Of a stretch of DNA of 32,624 bases, positions 20,284 through 31,406 are shown one piece after another. Where the stretch lies: positions 647-33,270 of the forward strand of contig BMAT01006227.1 of the NCBI GenBank assembly GCA_019649035.1, read 5' to 3'. Position numbers and translations under genes: made by a program. This DNA is from Elysia marginata. Its lineage: Eukaryota > Mollusca > Gastropoda > Plakobranchidae. Each line of letters opens with the position of its first letter. The stretch's first letter is position 1. The notes below the pieces were generated by a model. It worked only from the letters and a program-made list of their open reading frames with translations, was not told the DNA's origin and searched no databases.

Positions 20284-20820
20284 AATTCAAGGTTGTTCAC
20301 TTAAAAAAAAATTAATAAAACTTGACACCAGAGCCTAGGAACTAAGGCTAAAATGGAATAAAACATTACATGCAGAGACTAAAGAAAAGAGGCACAAAAC
20401 TTAAACTAGATTTCAGCCTAGTCCAGACTCTAGAATAATATATCAGAGCTCTAGATCTAATCTTCATTATCTATTAGTTTCTTGATCTGTAATAATTTTA
20501 CTATTTTATTTTTAGACACTAGGTTTTAGATTTAGATCGAACATAAATTTTACTTCTTGATACAGATTTTAACAGACTTAGTTAGAAAGTGGTCAAAACG
20601 ATAAATTATTTAACTGTGTCTTTTGCCACACTTTTTTGGTTAAGGCACATAACAAGAGGTGTAAAGTTGATTTATCTTTTCTGGACCTGCCTCCAGTGAA
20701 GTAATGTACTGGCAACGTTTCATTTGTAGAGATTAGTAAAACAAAAGTGATAAGGACAAGCCTAGCCGTATTTCTTTCTTAATCAAAGTAAATTTTTGTT
20801 TCTCCATTTTTTGTTTTCAG

Positions 20821-20943
20821 AGAATAATTCTGGAGACACAAATTAGAATCTGACGCAGACTCAATACAAAGACGTTCAGGAGAAACAAGAAGAAGAACTG
20901 AAAGTATCGGCAAACCAGGGTAGAAACCGTGACAGTGTCAGCC
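20821..20943 (+). other. 5' UTR part of the first TLCD5 coding exon
   Basis: A pyrimidine tract ending TTTGTTTTCAG at 20820 is a convincing acceptor, so the exon starts at 20821 and at least one untranslated exon lies upstream, unlocated. The start ATG follows at 20944. Confidence 0.6.
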
Positions 20944-23900
20944 ATGTTTCAGATCAACACGTTCGACCTGTACCAGATTCTCATCTACGCGTTTGCCTGG
21001 ACGACGCTCTACTTTGTGCTGTGTCTGTGCAATTCTCGTCGCAGCTACGAGTGGCACTGTCGGATGGTCACCGTGGTGCACGCGACGCTCATCAGCAGTC
21101 TGGCTATCTACTCAACCTTCTTCCACGGGCCGTGGCCTTTTAGTGATTCTGGTGTGTATTCAAATGATATTAAACCAGTTTGTTTGCTGTATGGTATTTG
21201 CTGAGTTAACACGAATTATTAAATCACAATAACATTATAACATATTTTAGTAACACTGGTTGAAGCCCTTAGGTTGGTTATCGGAGACAAAAAAAGCATA
21301 CAGTAATTTATAACCACTCTTTTGATGAAGAAATCAAACATTTAAATGGAAAGTGGGCACCTTGGTAAAACTCCCATTTTACACTCTGAATGTTCAAACT
21401 TAACACTGTAGTACATGTATTGTGATTGAAGAGCGGTTTTTTCTAAACTCACTATTGGCACTCCGGTTAGAATCAGAGCTGAGCCTTCTACATGTTTCTT
21501 GATGTTTTTTTACTGCGAGACCACCCCCCGCTGTCAGACTTGGGAGGAGTCCCTTTTTTTCTCTCTATAGTCTATTACCTGTCTTGTGCATGAGTTAACG
21601 GAACACGGACAGGCAGAGAAATTATAGTAAGAATAAAGCAGGGAACCTTTCAGTTAGCACAGCGACGGAAGCTTACATAAGACAGTCGGCCCATTCTGGG
21701 CTTGGCTCAAACCCAAAGGTTCGTGCATGCCTTTGCTTACACTGTGCATTTTAAGTGGAAGTGAGTGGGGGCTGAAGCTGTATATGGTGCTACCATTGGC
21801 GTGTCTACGACTAAACCACGAAGCCACTCTGGGTTTAAATCAAGATAATATATGTCTTGCAACCTGTGAAAATGAGTCTTAAGTCAAAATTAGAAGGTAG
21901 ACAGATGTAAGTATTTCAGAAAAGCTTATTTTCTCTACTCTCAAATACTTCAAACAGAAAAGCTCTCTCATGCTTCTGTGTGAAGTTATAGCCGTTTGAA
22001 GTCGGCAGGGTTAGGACTTGTTAAATTTCAGAAAAGGGAGGAAATAGCATTTAAAGTTTAGACAACTATAAAGGTTTTGAAGCCTGAGCAATCATATCAA
22101 TTATAACTAAACATTTAAAATATGGAATTTCAGCATGAATTAGCTGTGAAAACCGTTCAGAAATGGCTTAAGCATCAATATCTAAAAAAAAAATTGATCT
22201 CTTATCACCCACTAAACTTTAAAAAAAATGCATCTCAAAACTACGTTATTTGACATACGACTCATTTGGACAGAGTGTGAGACATATGTGGATCTATACT
22301 TATCATCAATACACAGTGTGTTGACTTTTGTGGTGATTTCCCTTTGCACGCTTGATCTGGGAGCTTGCCTACAACAAGATTTTTCTTCTAGAACAAAAAA
22401 TCTCATGTTGACATATTCTACTGTATACCAAAACTGGATTGAAAAAAAAAGCATCTATATGTCGTAATATTGTGTATATATTTATTAAGACAAAAGCGAT
22501 TTAAACAATGAAAAGTTTTCTCGAAAACTAAAAAGTTACAAATACCAATTTTTGGAAAACCGCTCTTCAAATGGTTGGTAAAATAATACAAGATTTTTTA
22601 TATATTTATATTTTTTGCCCCCCCCCCCTCTCTTTGTGTCATTTTCTGATCAGGTGGGCCCAACACTTCTCTACAGGTGAAGACGGTCAGTCTGTGTCTC
22701 GGCTATTTCATCTTTGACTTCTGCTGGTGCATGTACTTCAAGACAGAAGGTTGGTATCAACTTGCGTCCTCGCCGATCTTTATTAATATCCGAAGTTTAC
22801 GAGCATGCACTTCAAAATAAAGCTATAGAAAATACAGCGGATTGAGGATTCACTTTGTGAGCCTTACAGATCTATACCTTTTTCTAAGTTAAAATTTATT
22901 AAACCTATCTTGATATCAGAGTTTCTTTGTAGCTGTTTTTTTTTTAAACTTATTGCATTTAGCCGTTGTAATGTATTTCATGCTTTCAAAGGGAAGTTTT
23001 AAAATTGGGATTGATAAATTTTTTAATACTAAAAATATCCTGAAGTTTTAGCATAAATGACAGAATAACGTATCTTGCATATGACACAACGAAATTTTCT
23101 ACATATGGGAGCACAGGAAGAGTCATTCAAAATAAAAGCCTGTTAGAATGTGAACATAGCAACTTCTGAGGCATTTACCCTAGTTGTGAGGTTCATATAG
23201 CGTAAATTTGTTTTCAATTTGGTTCCACTCTCTGTATTTTACAGGCCCGGTGATGGTCGCTCATCATTTCCTCAGCATTGTTGGGCTGACGTGGTGTCTG
23301 ATAGCAGGCTACTACGGCACCGAGCTGGTGTGCACTATAGGTGGCGCCGAGATCACCAACCCGCTCCTGCAGCTTCGGTGGTTTCTGCGCGAGACGGGTC
23401 ACTATCGCGGCACAATTTGGGGTCATCTGGTCGACTGGGCTTTCATGTTGTCGTTCGGCTTCATTCGAATAGTTCTAGGGTCAATACTGCTTTACTCCTA
23501 CTATCAGCAGGTAAGGGAATGTAAGCCTGGCGTAATAGCAAATGTTCACATAAATTTTTCGTCACAGCATAACTTCTTTCATAATGTGGAATCCACATAA
23601 AGTCAACACCTTTAAAGGAGACTTTAGCTTTAAGTCAATCTGTTTCGCAGTCCTATTTTTTATTTTTATTATATTTTTGTAATCAAGTTAACTCTTGTTT
23701 AATGTCAACGCATTATATTTTTGTAATCAAGTTAACTCTTGTTTAATGTCAACGCATTTTTGTCTATGCTAAGATATTGACTTTATCACTGTATTTAAAA
23801 AATACTTTATCCCCCACCCCCCATATCACCCCTCCTTTTCAAAATTTTTTTTTTTTGTTGTTTCATGGAAGGAGTTTTTGTTTCTTCATTTCTTTCCCAA

Positions 23901-24979
23901 TTTCTTCTCCTCGGCATTGCAATTTTTGGTTAAACACTAATCTTCTTAATCAGCCAGTGTGGAGCAGCAACAGGTCGCTTAGACTGATAGCAAGTTGAGA
24001 GATTCTTGAAACATAAAAGATCTTGTGCCGTGTACAATAATAAACTTAATTTTTGTTTCAAAATGAGATTTCTTGGTTTAATTTTTTCTAACATCTGAAA
24101 GGGCAGGAGTTGGACTTTTAGAAAATGATAATATCTCAATATATGTAAGAAATCCAACCTGTGCCTGATTTAGGCTGGTTGCCTCACAACTCATTTGATA
24201 AAAAAGTAAACGACTTAGTTTATAGAATATATCTTATTGAGGAACAACAGCTAAAGTATTGATACAGTTGAAATGAATCCACGTGGTATCTAGGGGTTTG
24301 TTTTAGTAAGTTTTCAGCTAGCCCAAAGTACTTTTCTCTCTCTCAATGGTTTGCCAGGGTGTATCTTGCAGGCGGTGTGAGGGAGGTGGATGCCGCAAAT
24401 TTCACATCACAAGACGTTTATATTAGGAGCAGTTCACATGTTTCTGAGCTTGGAAGCGTCATCAACGGCCTTTAATTATTAAAATTGGTACAAAGATTTT
24501 AGAAATGGCTTTGATTTTAAATACAAAGAAATGGAACAATTTCCTTTTAAGATTTTTTTTTTTCCTGAGATGATAAACTTCCAGCATTCACCTCATTGTC
24601 ATTTCTTTGTTTTTTTTTTGTTCAGAGCACAGACTTCTGGGGGCGACTCGGAGGAACAACTATTTACAGCATAGGCTGGATCTTCTTTATAAACATCCTG
24701 AACTATGCTTTCCGCAAATACATGAGGATTTACAAGGACTGGGTGAAATCCAAGAAAGGGCTAGTCAGGAACGGTGACCTCAGAAAAGATTCCAACCACT
24801 TGACAAGCAACGGTGGCGCGCAGAGCGACCTAGTTCTATCGTCAAGCAACGGGAAGGACGGAGGAGTTGCTGTGATTCCAGAGAGAGAAATTCCGAGTCA
24901 GAGAGAAATCAAGAACGGTGTAACGCCGCTGACGCCGAGAGAGAGTTTGGTTGTCAGAGATTGTCCTGGAGAGTCGTAA
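20944..24979 (+). CDS. TLCD5: TLC domain-containing protein 5 (TMEM136-like), four exons
   Basis: Coding exons are 20944-21151, 22654-22749, 23245-23510 and 24626-24979; the first two introns are phase 1, the third phase 0. The join is 924 nt, giving 307 residues and TAA. The start lies in GCCATGT, a good context. Family hallmarks in order: RSYEWHCRMVT (33-43), GPWPF (62-66), PNTSLQV, LGYFIFDFCWCMYF (about 84-97), GPVMVAHH with the paired His (108-109) and EITNPLLQLRWFLRETGHY. This is the pattern of vertebrate TLCD5/TMEM136. Six or so membrane segments are visible, beginning at about 11, 41, 79, 104, 165 and 198. TLC (TRAM-LAG1-CLN8) proteins are multi-pass lipid-handling membrane proteins; the exact role of TLCD5 is poorly defined. 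The hydrophilic tail (about 60-80 residues after the last membrane helix, with repeated RE and Ser/Asn) is longer than in the roughly 245-residue vertebrate form. The last exon carries the stop and leads into a long AT-rich 3' region. Confidence 0.93.
21655..21835 (-). mobile_element. Possible degraded SINE in TLCD5 intron 1
   Basis: The minus strand has AGTGGCTTCGTGGTTTAGTC, similar to a pol III A box, and about 100 bases on GGGTTTGAGCC, similar to a B box. The spacing is too long for an intact head, so the call is weak. The rest of intron 1 (21152-22653) shows no coding signal. Confidence 0.35.
23585..23792 (-). mobile_element. MITE copy in TLCD5 intron 3, with internal duplication
   Basis: It matches the reverse complement of the 18563-18739 element: GTGGAATCCACATAAAGTCA at the left, TTTCGCAGTCCTATTTT in the middle and TTGACTTTATCACTGTA at the right. 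It is longer because of the duplicated block at 23669-23756. Confidence 0.75.
23669..23756. repeat. Perfect 2 x 44-bp tandem duplication inside a MITE
   Basis: The block starting TTATATTTTTGTAATCAAGT at 23669 is repeated base for base from 23713 to 23756. Identity of the two halves indicates a recent duplication. Confidence 0.95.
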
Positions 24980-25225
24980 TCAATATTAAAGATTGTGCCG
25001 GTACCGAGAGAATGTGAATGTTTTATGAGTTGCATTGAAGATCAATCAGTGATGGCAGTGGTGAAGTGATATGCACATCATGCGTGTGTGTTTCGTGTTG
25101 CATTTAGTACATGTAGACACAACTTGTGTATTTATTCTGGTAAAAGATATTTTAAAACCCTGTGGAATCAAAGTTTCACTTTGAATTATCCAAGACCTGC
25201 ATTTTTGTCAGTGTACTTTCCAATA

Positions 25226-25434
25226 CAGCCTGTAAGGTTTGTAGTCCTAGGATTCATCAAGAAAACAAGCATCTATAGAACAGCCCGTTAGGTTTGTAGT
25301 CCTAGGGTTCATCCACAAAACAAGCATCCATAAAACAGCCCGTTAGGTTTGTAGTCCTAGGGTTCATCAACAAAGCAAACATCCTCAGAACAGCCTGTTA
25401 GGTTTGTAGTCCTAGGGTCCATCAAGAAAACATG
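25226..25434. repeat. 55-bp tandem repeat, four copies
   Basis: Copies begin at 25226, 25281, 25336 and 25391, each with CAGCC(C/T)GT(T/A)AGGTTTG, then TAGTCCTAGG and TTCATC. The period is exact. It lies about 250 bases after the TLCD5 stop codon, so it is probably transcribed in the 3' UTR. Confidence 0.95.
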
Positions 25435-25976
25435 AATTCTTAAAATTGCTCAAAGTTTTCCATGTCATGTCCTAAAGAGGTTACTACATATTCCATTCTC
25501 TCTGAGTTTCTCTTTCTCCAGGTTTCAGTTTTTATGATGAATTATATACAAACCTTTTTTTTTCCAATTCTAATAAGTTTTTTTTTTTTACTAAGGAATG
25601 TCAATATTTTTTCATGTTTTTTCTTTGACTTTAAGAAAGAAAACAAGACAATGAAATCTATGTACCCGGTCTGCCATTTCAACTGTGATTTCCTGCCATA
25701 CACTTTACAATCTACTATGGTGATTTTGAACAATTGCTCACTGATGATTTATCCAATGACGACTTGATTTTTCCGATTTGATTTGCAAAGAATCCAAGAA
25801 CTTGATCCAAAAGTTTTATTATTGTATTTTTTTTTAGTATTTCCAGATATTGTATTGCTTCTGTAGTTTTGGACGTTTCTTGTTTAGTTTTAAAGATACA
25901 TATGAACTAAAGCAAGCTCTCTGCTCATTGCGAACATGACTTTTCTAATTTACTGGCTTCCTAATTGTTTTTCTCA

Positions 25977-26066
25977 GGTTTCATGCAATATTAACACAAT
26001 AACAGATGTCATGTGTTACAGTAGTATCAGGTTTCATGTAATATCAACAGATGTCATGTGCTACAT
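25977..26066. repeat. Imperfect tandem duplication
   Basis: GGTTTCATGCAATATTAACA at 25977 and GGTTTCATGTAATATCAACA at 26030 start two copies, each followed by ACAGATGTCATGTG. The first copy has a small extra insertion. Confidence 0.75.
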
Positions 26067-26829
26067 GTATATCATGTGCTTATTTTTTAAAATGTCGATA
26101 AAGTGGCTGGCAACATCGTTCGACTGCGCTGAATTCTGATCTCTTATAAAAAGTTTGATCCTTGTCCCAGTTAGAGGTAGCATTATCCAAGTCCTCTCGT
26201 TGTTCAATACTCTTCAGTGTTTGTCTTGACTGCGTCATCTGACACCAGTATAATTGCTTTAAAAAAGATTTGAAAATGTTTTTTTTTTTAGTTTCCTTTA
26301 AAAATTTCATTGACATTCATTATAGATTTTTTTCTCACGCTCCCTTTCTAACCTTTGTTATTCCCATTCAAATATTTCCTATTCATGTATTATGCTTCTA
26401 ATGTCTGTTATTTGAAGCTATTTTTTCTCTGTCCTATAATTTTCATGTTTAAGTAAATTTTGGCTATGCTTTGTAGCGAGAGAAACATTAATACATAAAG
26501 TCTGTGTTTGTCTGCCCAGGTTTGGTATTTGAAAACAGCAGATTTACAAAAAAAAAGTTCTGGTCAACATTTTGTTAATTTTCTTGAATTTGAATGTAAC
26601 AATTAAGCAGCACAGTCTATCATTAATTTTCTTTTTCAAAACGTTTTACATTTTTATTACTTTTTAATGGAGTTGAGAAAGATGTCTAAACAATGCTTTT
26701 TTATGAACATAATGGCTACTAAAACACTAACTATTTTGTTGTCTGGGCTTGTGTCAGTTCTCACTACACAAAACCAAATGCTTTGATCAACATCACGTAG
26801 ACTTGCTGTATCTTATGTCAAGGTAGAGT

Positions 26830-26905
26830 GTCAGAGACTAGGAATTAGTACACACTTGACACAGCGTCAGAGGCTAGCAGTTGGTAATGGTACATGCTTG
26901 ACACA
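26830..26905. repeat. Imperfect 36-40-bp tandem duplication
   Basis: GTCAGAGACTAGGAATTAGT at 26830 and GTCAGAGGCTAGCAGTTGGT at 26866 begin two copies, each ending CTTGACACA. Confidence 0.7.
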
Positions 26906-27908
26906 TTCAGGTCCACAAATTCCATCACAATGCCATGTTTTCTTTTACCCCCACCGGATCCCCTCCCTCATTCTATATGGTCACCCCTACAACAGAAAAG
27001 ACAATGCAAAAGTTTTAAACTGTTCACCATTCATATAGACTAAATACTTGTTGGTGATTCATACAGTCTAGTGCACTTACTACAAACCTGACGAGAACTA
27101 ACTTTCAACGTTGAATTATCTGATAGTCCAACTTAACAGTAAACATTACATACACAGCTAGGAATCTTCTGCCTTCAGACTGGTTTCTGCCAAAATTTTA
27201 TCTGAAAACGGAGTCAAAACAACCATAAAAGCGGATAATTTAGCCCTTTCGATTCAAAACATGCCCTCCTATCCTCCTAGATCGGGTCTATGCCCTCCCT
27301 TTCAGCCTTACTTGGTGATGGCTATTCCCTGACTTGGGATAGGAATTATAGAATTAGTGACTCCAATGTAGTTCTCATTAAACAGATGTTTGGATTATCC
27401 AGGTTTGCATTATCTGGACTCGGCTGTGTATTACATGACAGATTTTAAACTTTATCAACAGTTTTGATACACAAACAGTTCAAGTCGTAACTGCTACCGT
27501 GGTAATGTTTTTGATCATGTTTACTATGTGATAAGAACAAGGACGTTCCCCAATTCGCATGTTTGAATTATTTCTGTGAAGAAACACTTTCTATGCAGCA
27601 TGTATATAATATAATAATTGTCCACGTTTGTCTACATTGTATATACATTTATACTGTAATCATATTGAAGGTTTTTAAACTCACCGACACAAAACAGAAA
27701 ATTGAACTTGGAACACATGAAACCTGTGATTAGAGACATGTAAAAATTTAGCTTTAATTATTTGAATTTTTTTTCTTACCTTATGAATTGCATTTTTTAA
27801 ATTAAGTTTTAAGGATTTTTAGAATGTCATTTTCTTATGACTTTCCAATTGTAAAGAGCACTATTTCCCTTAAAAATTTTTTTAACTTATACAATGGCCT
27901 TTGAAACA

Positions 27909-27914
27909 AATAAA
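27909..27914 (+). terminator. Candidate distal poly(A) signal of TLCD5
   Basis: AATAAA on the plus strand, with a T/G-rich downstream element about 40 bases later. It is far (2.9 kb) from the stop codon. Confidence 0.35.
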
Positions 27915-28096
27915 CATGACAGAAGCAAATCCTGACTTCTCTCTCATTTGTTTTTGTATTTATTGTCCTTGCGCGAAAAAAAATATTATCATACAGAGAA
28001 TATCATAGACTGAGAAGAAGTCAAACGAAGAAACAACGGAATTGGCCGGACACAAAAGATCCCTGCTCAAAACCACCAGAAAATCTAAGACAATTA

Positions 28097-28232
28097 CAGT
28101 GAAGTCAACTTAAAACCTTTAAAGTTTAAGGGAAACTCTTGCTGAAAGTCAACTCCATTTGGCAGCACCATTTTCAGTTTCTGTTTATTTTTGTTATGGT
28201 TAAAATCAACTCTTGCTTTAAGTGTACAATGT
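28097..28232 (-). mobile_element. MITE copy, 3' truncated
   Basis: It starts CAGTGAAGTCAACTTAAAAC and continues with GGGAAACTCTTGCTGAAAGT and AAAATCAACTCTTGCTTTAA, matching the reverse complement of the 18563-18739 element. The far terminal repeat is missing. Confidence 0.65.
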
Positions 28233-28295
28233 TTGGGGGACATAAAATAGCTGATCGAACAATGCAAATATTATGTGGAAAGATTTGAGGACTAA

Positions 28296-28449
28296 AGGCA
28301 GAGGAAGACAACACACAAAATACACAGACAGTCTGACTAGCTAGGCAACGAGGAAAGAATCCCTAACAATGAACTCAATAGGAGAACCGACAACAGAGCG
28401 GAATGGAAGGCCATGATCGCTGATGTCTGCAACAGACCTGGCACATTAA
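28296..28449 (+). mobile_element. LINE ORF2 3' end fragment
   Basis: Frames read GRGRQHTKYTDSL, then a stop and ATRKES, then after a frameshift RRTDNRAEWKAMIADVC and NRPGT ending shortly after. Basic GRQR-x-x-Y-x-D-S-L followed by R-x-x-W-x-x-M/I-x-x-V-C is the typical C-terminus of a common invertebrate LINE type. It is inactive, with a stop and at least one frameshift in 150 bases. Confidence 0.65.
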
Positions 28450-28611
28450 AGAAGGAAGTTGTTCAGTGGTCGAGTTTATAGCGCCAGTGTTTGGGAGACG
28501 AAAAAAAATCCCCGGATATGTAGACGAAGAGCTTTAGAGAGGCTGAACATCCTCCGTACTTAGCATAGAAAAAATGATTAAAAGTTTTCCCGTTTGACTT
28601 CAGAGGTTATA

Positions 28612-28790
28612 CAATGAACGCCTGATAAAGTCAAGATCTTGGGCCCGAAAAAATGTGTTGATTTGAAGCTTGTGTCGACTTCAACCATTACAAAAACATT
28701 AAAAAACACAAGATAGGAATGCCAAACAGAGTTGAAATGACTAAGACTAGAGTCTTCCTGAAAAGTTTTGACTTCAACAATATTCCATTG
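28612..28790 (+). mobile_element. MITE copy, full length but diverged
   Basis: ACAATGAACGCCTGATAAAG at the left, AAAATGTGTTGATTTGAAGC in the middle and TTTTGACTTCAACAATATTC then CATTG at the right follow the reference element in the same orientation, with similar length. Confidence 0.75.
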
Positions 28791-29240
28791 TGGTTCACTG
28801 GAAACCTCATAATTCGAATCTCTTGGGAATGAAGAAACTTCAGATTAGGAAATCAGGTTGATTAATGAAGCCACCTCTCAGTTCTATAGCGCTAGACTCG
28901 CTCTGAGAAATTATATTCTAACCTTCGATTGTCTTTACGAAATTATCTACTATGTTAGTAATTTGAAAAATAAAACAGAAGCTTTTTAAAGTTTTCAAGT
29001 CAGCGGACCAAACTCAAAATGATAGAGCTATAGAAAATTCTAGAGCTTCCACTCTCACACATACATGTATTTGTAAATTAGTGCGACATTCTTGTTTCCG
29101 GTATAGAAAGCCTCACTTCCATACTATTAGGTCTTGAATATTTTAGAAATAAATTTTATCTACCTTTTATACCAACTTATCAAGTTTCCTTCATTTGTCT
29201 TTTGAATCTCAGTATTAATTGTTTTGGTTTTAAAACTAAA

Positions 29241-29377
29241 CAATGGAATCCACTTAAAGTCAACACCTTTAGGCCTAAGTGAAACTCTTGGTTAAACTAG
29301 GTTAAAGTCAGCTCTGTTTTGCAGTCCCAATTCGTATTTCTTTATATTTTTGTAACTGTTAAAATCAGTTCCTAGTA
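29241..29377 (-). mobile_element. MITE copy, truncated
   Basis: CAATGGAATCCACTTAAAGT, then GTCAGCTCTGTTTTGCAGTC and TAACTGTTAAAATCAGTTCC match the reverse complement of the 18563-18739 element. The far end is replaced by the GAT-rich region that follows. Confidence 0.75.
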
Positions 29378-29379
29378 AA

Positions 29380-29768
29380 GATGCTGATGATATTAATGTT
29401 GGTGGTATTGGCGATACTCGTGATGTCAATAACCACGGTGATGTGATCATGTCGGAAGTATTAGGGATAAAGAAGATTATTATAATGGCGAAATTGTTGA
29501 TCATAATGGGCTCGACGCTGATCATGTTGAATAAGGTGGCGATGGCGATGTTAAGGACGGCCTTGTAAGGTTTATTGCTAGATACACTGATAATACAATA
29601 TTGATGGTGATGATGAAGGCACAATATAAAGGTGATGATGATGGTGGTGTTTATAGCAGTAAAGATGATGATCATAATGATAAAGACAATTATCATTACA
29701 ACGGTAACTGATGATGATGATGATGATGATGATGATAGGAATCATGATGATGATGATGATGATGATAC
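29380..29768. repeat. GAT-rich cryptic simple sequence with perfect (GAT)n blocks
   Basis: GATGATG-type words recur across the region, becoming perfect at about 29709-29737 and 29743-29767. The open frame of Ile/His/Met runs on the minus strand is a product of this repeat, not a gene. Confidence 0.85.
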
Positions 29769-30830
29769 ATAGCTTCAAAAGGTAACATTATACCTAGGAA
29801 AACCAAGAAACATGGTGTTAGAAACTTATTGAAATCATAATAGGCAAGGTGTAAATTCTGCATACAAAACATTGGAAATTGAAAAAACTTATTTAAAGAA
29901 CTTTAGTCAATTGAATGAATAAAACAAAGATTTTATCAGAACTTTTCATCATAACAATTTTGTAATAATTCAAATTAATTTTAGCTTGACAGAAAAAAAA
30001 GTATCAGGCGAACTTGCAAAAATAATGTGCCTTTGTCGGTCTTAATCACTGCATAAATTTAAGTGCTAGACAATGACATTACAACAAGAAACATAACCTA
30101 ATAAAATAATATCCTGATTAAGTGACTGGAATGTTTGACGCTATCATCACACTAAAAATAAAAAAAGTAGATCTATAAATCAGTTAATTAAGTTGGCAAA
30201 AATTATATGCCGGCCATGCATTGAAGACTTTAGCATTCTACGCTCTATGAAAACATAATTAATGTTGGTGCGCTGCGTTTGAAAAAGAGGCCATATTTCC
30301 TATTGTTTTTTTTTTATTATGAAAGAGTGTACACTAGAGCATCGGTGCTAAACATCTGTACATCTTTAGTGATTCGGCTGACCAACTTTTATTCACGAAG
30401 CTAATTTAGATTAATAATTGCTCTTACTTTTAAACAATTACGGATCTAGAATCCATATTTTGTTTTTCATTTAACAATGCCAACATTATTTCAATTAAAT
30501 TTACGTAACATAACACATCCAAACTTGGGCTCAAAAAGAACTTTGAGATGTTTATAGATCTAGATCTAGATTGTTAGGTCTAGATGTAGCCTAGATCTAA
30601 CCTTAAAAAGCGACATCCATAAAAAATGAACTTATTTACCAATATATGCCAATGGTAAAATAAAACACCACCACCACCATAAAAAACAACAAAATTATTA
30701 ATAACAAAAGAACTGAGGTATTTAAACTCAATGCGAAATTGGGGCATTTTTCTCATTTTCAATTAGACCTAAAGGTCTAGATCTCAGTAATGGTATTGGA
30801 ATCCACTCAAGATTTAAGGTTTAAAACACA
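29769..30830. other. Intergenic, no gene seen; includes upstream region of the secreted-protein gene
   Basis: AT-rich, with AGATCT clusters near 30555-30600 and at about 30775. A short stretch, TTGGAATCCACTCAAGATTT (30797-30816), resembles the MITE end and lies only 14 bases before the start codon of the next gene. No TATA box was identified with confidence. Confidence 0.4.
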
Positions 30831-31360
30831 ATGAAGCTCAGCTCACTGAAGTTAGTCGTGTGGATTTTGTGGCTCTTCATTAAACAAAACCAAGGTAAGA
30901 TCTTTCAATGTAAGTCCCGTAAATATGTAGACTCTGGATATATTAGCTCTTAAAATTTGAGTATTAATATACAATAATGGTTAGTGCAGTTATTAGTTCA
31001 GCTCTCGTTTTTCGTTAATACTGGAACAGAGAGAGAGCGAGAGAGAGAGAGAGCATGTTTTTACTAATATAACCAACAATACTGTGCAGTGATTTATCAA
31101 TTTTTCTTTGTTTCGTCTCGTGCCTCTCATCTCTGGCAACAGCCTCTGAGCTCAGCCTGACGTACCCAGGACATCCCGACATAGTGTACCTTTCTTTGCC
31201 GCTCCAGGGAGTGTGCACGGGCAAACCGGGACCTGGGGGTCAGCTGAGGTTAGAGGTCAGATATTACGCTAAGATGTTCGGAGAGTACAACTACTACGTC
31301 CGCAACAAATCCATGGCTGTTTGGAAACCGATGGAGAAGACGGTCGTAAAAATCTTGCCA

Positions 31361-31406
<46 letters not shown>

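Larger units (their letters stand above)
24980..27930 (+). other. Probable 3' UTR and downstream region of TLCD5
   Basis: No coding signal is seen. I find no AATAAA on the plus strand after the stop until 27909, where it is followed by a T/G-rich stretch (TTTGTTTTTGTATTTATTG). The 3' UTR could therefore be nearly 3 kb long, or end earlier on a variant hexamer. Confidence 0.35.

Noticed and set aside
20929..20943. Earlier start (GTG) for TLCD5
   Set aside because: GTG is not a likely start in a nuclear eukaryotic gene; ATG at 20944 has a good context and begins the family's N-terminus.
29292..29778. Ile/His-rich minus-strand open frames
   Set aside because: They follow the GAT simple repeat; there is no coding character.
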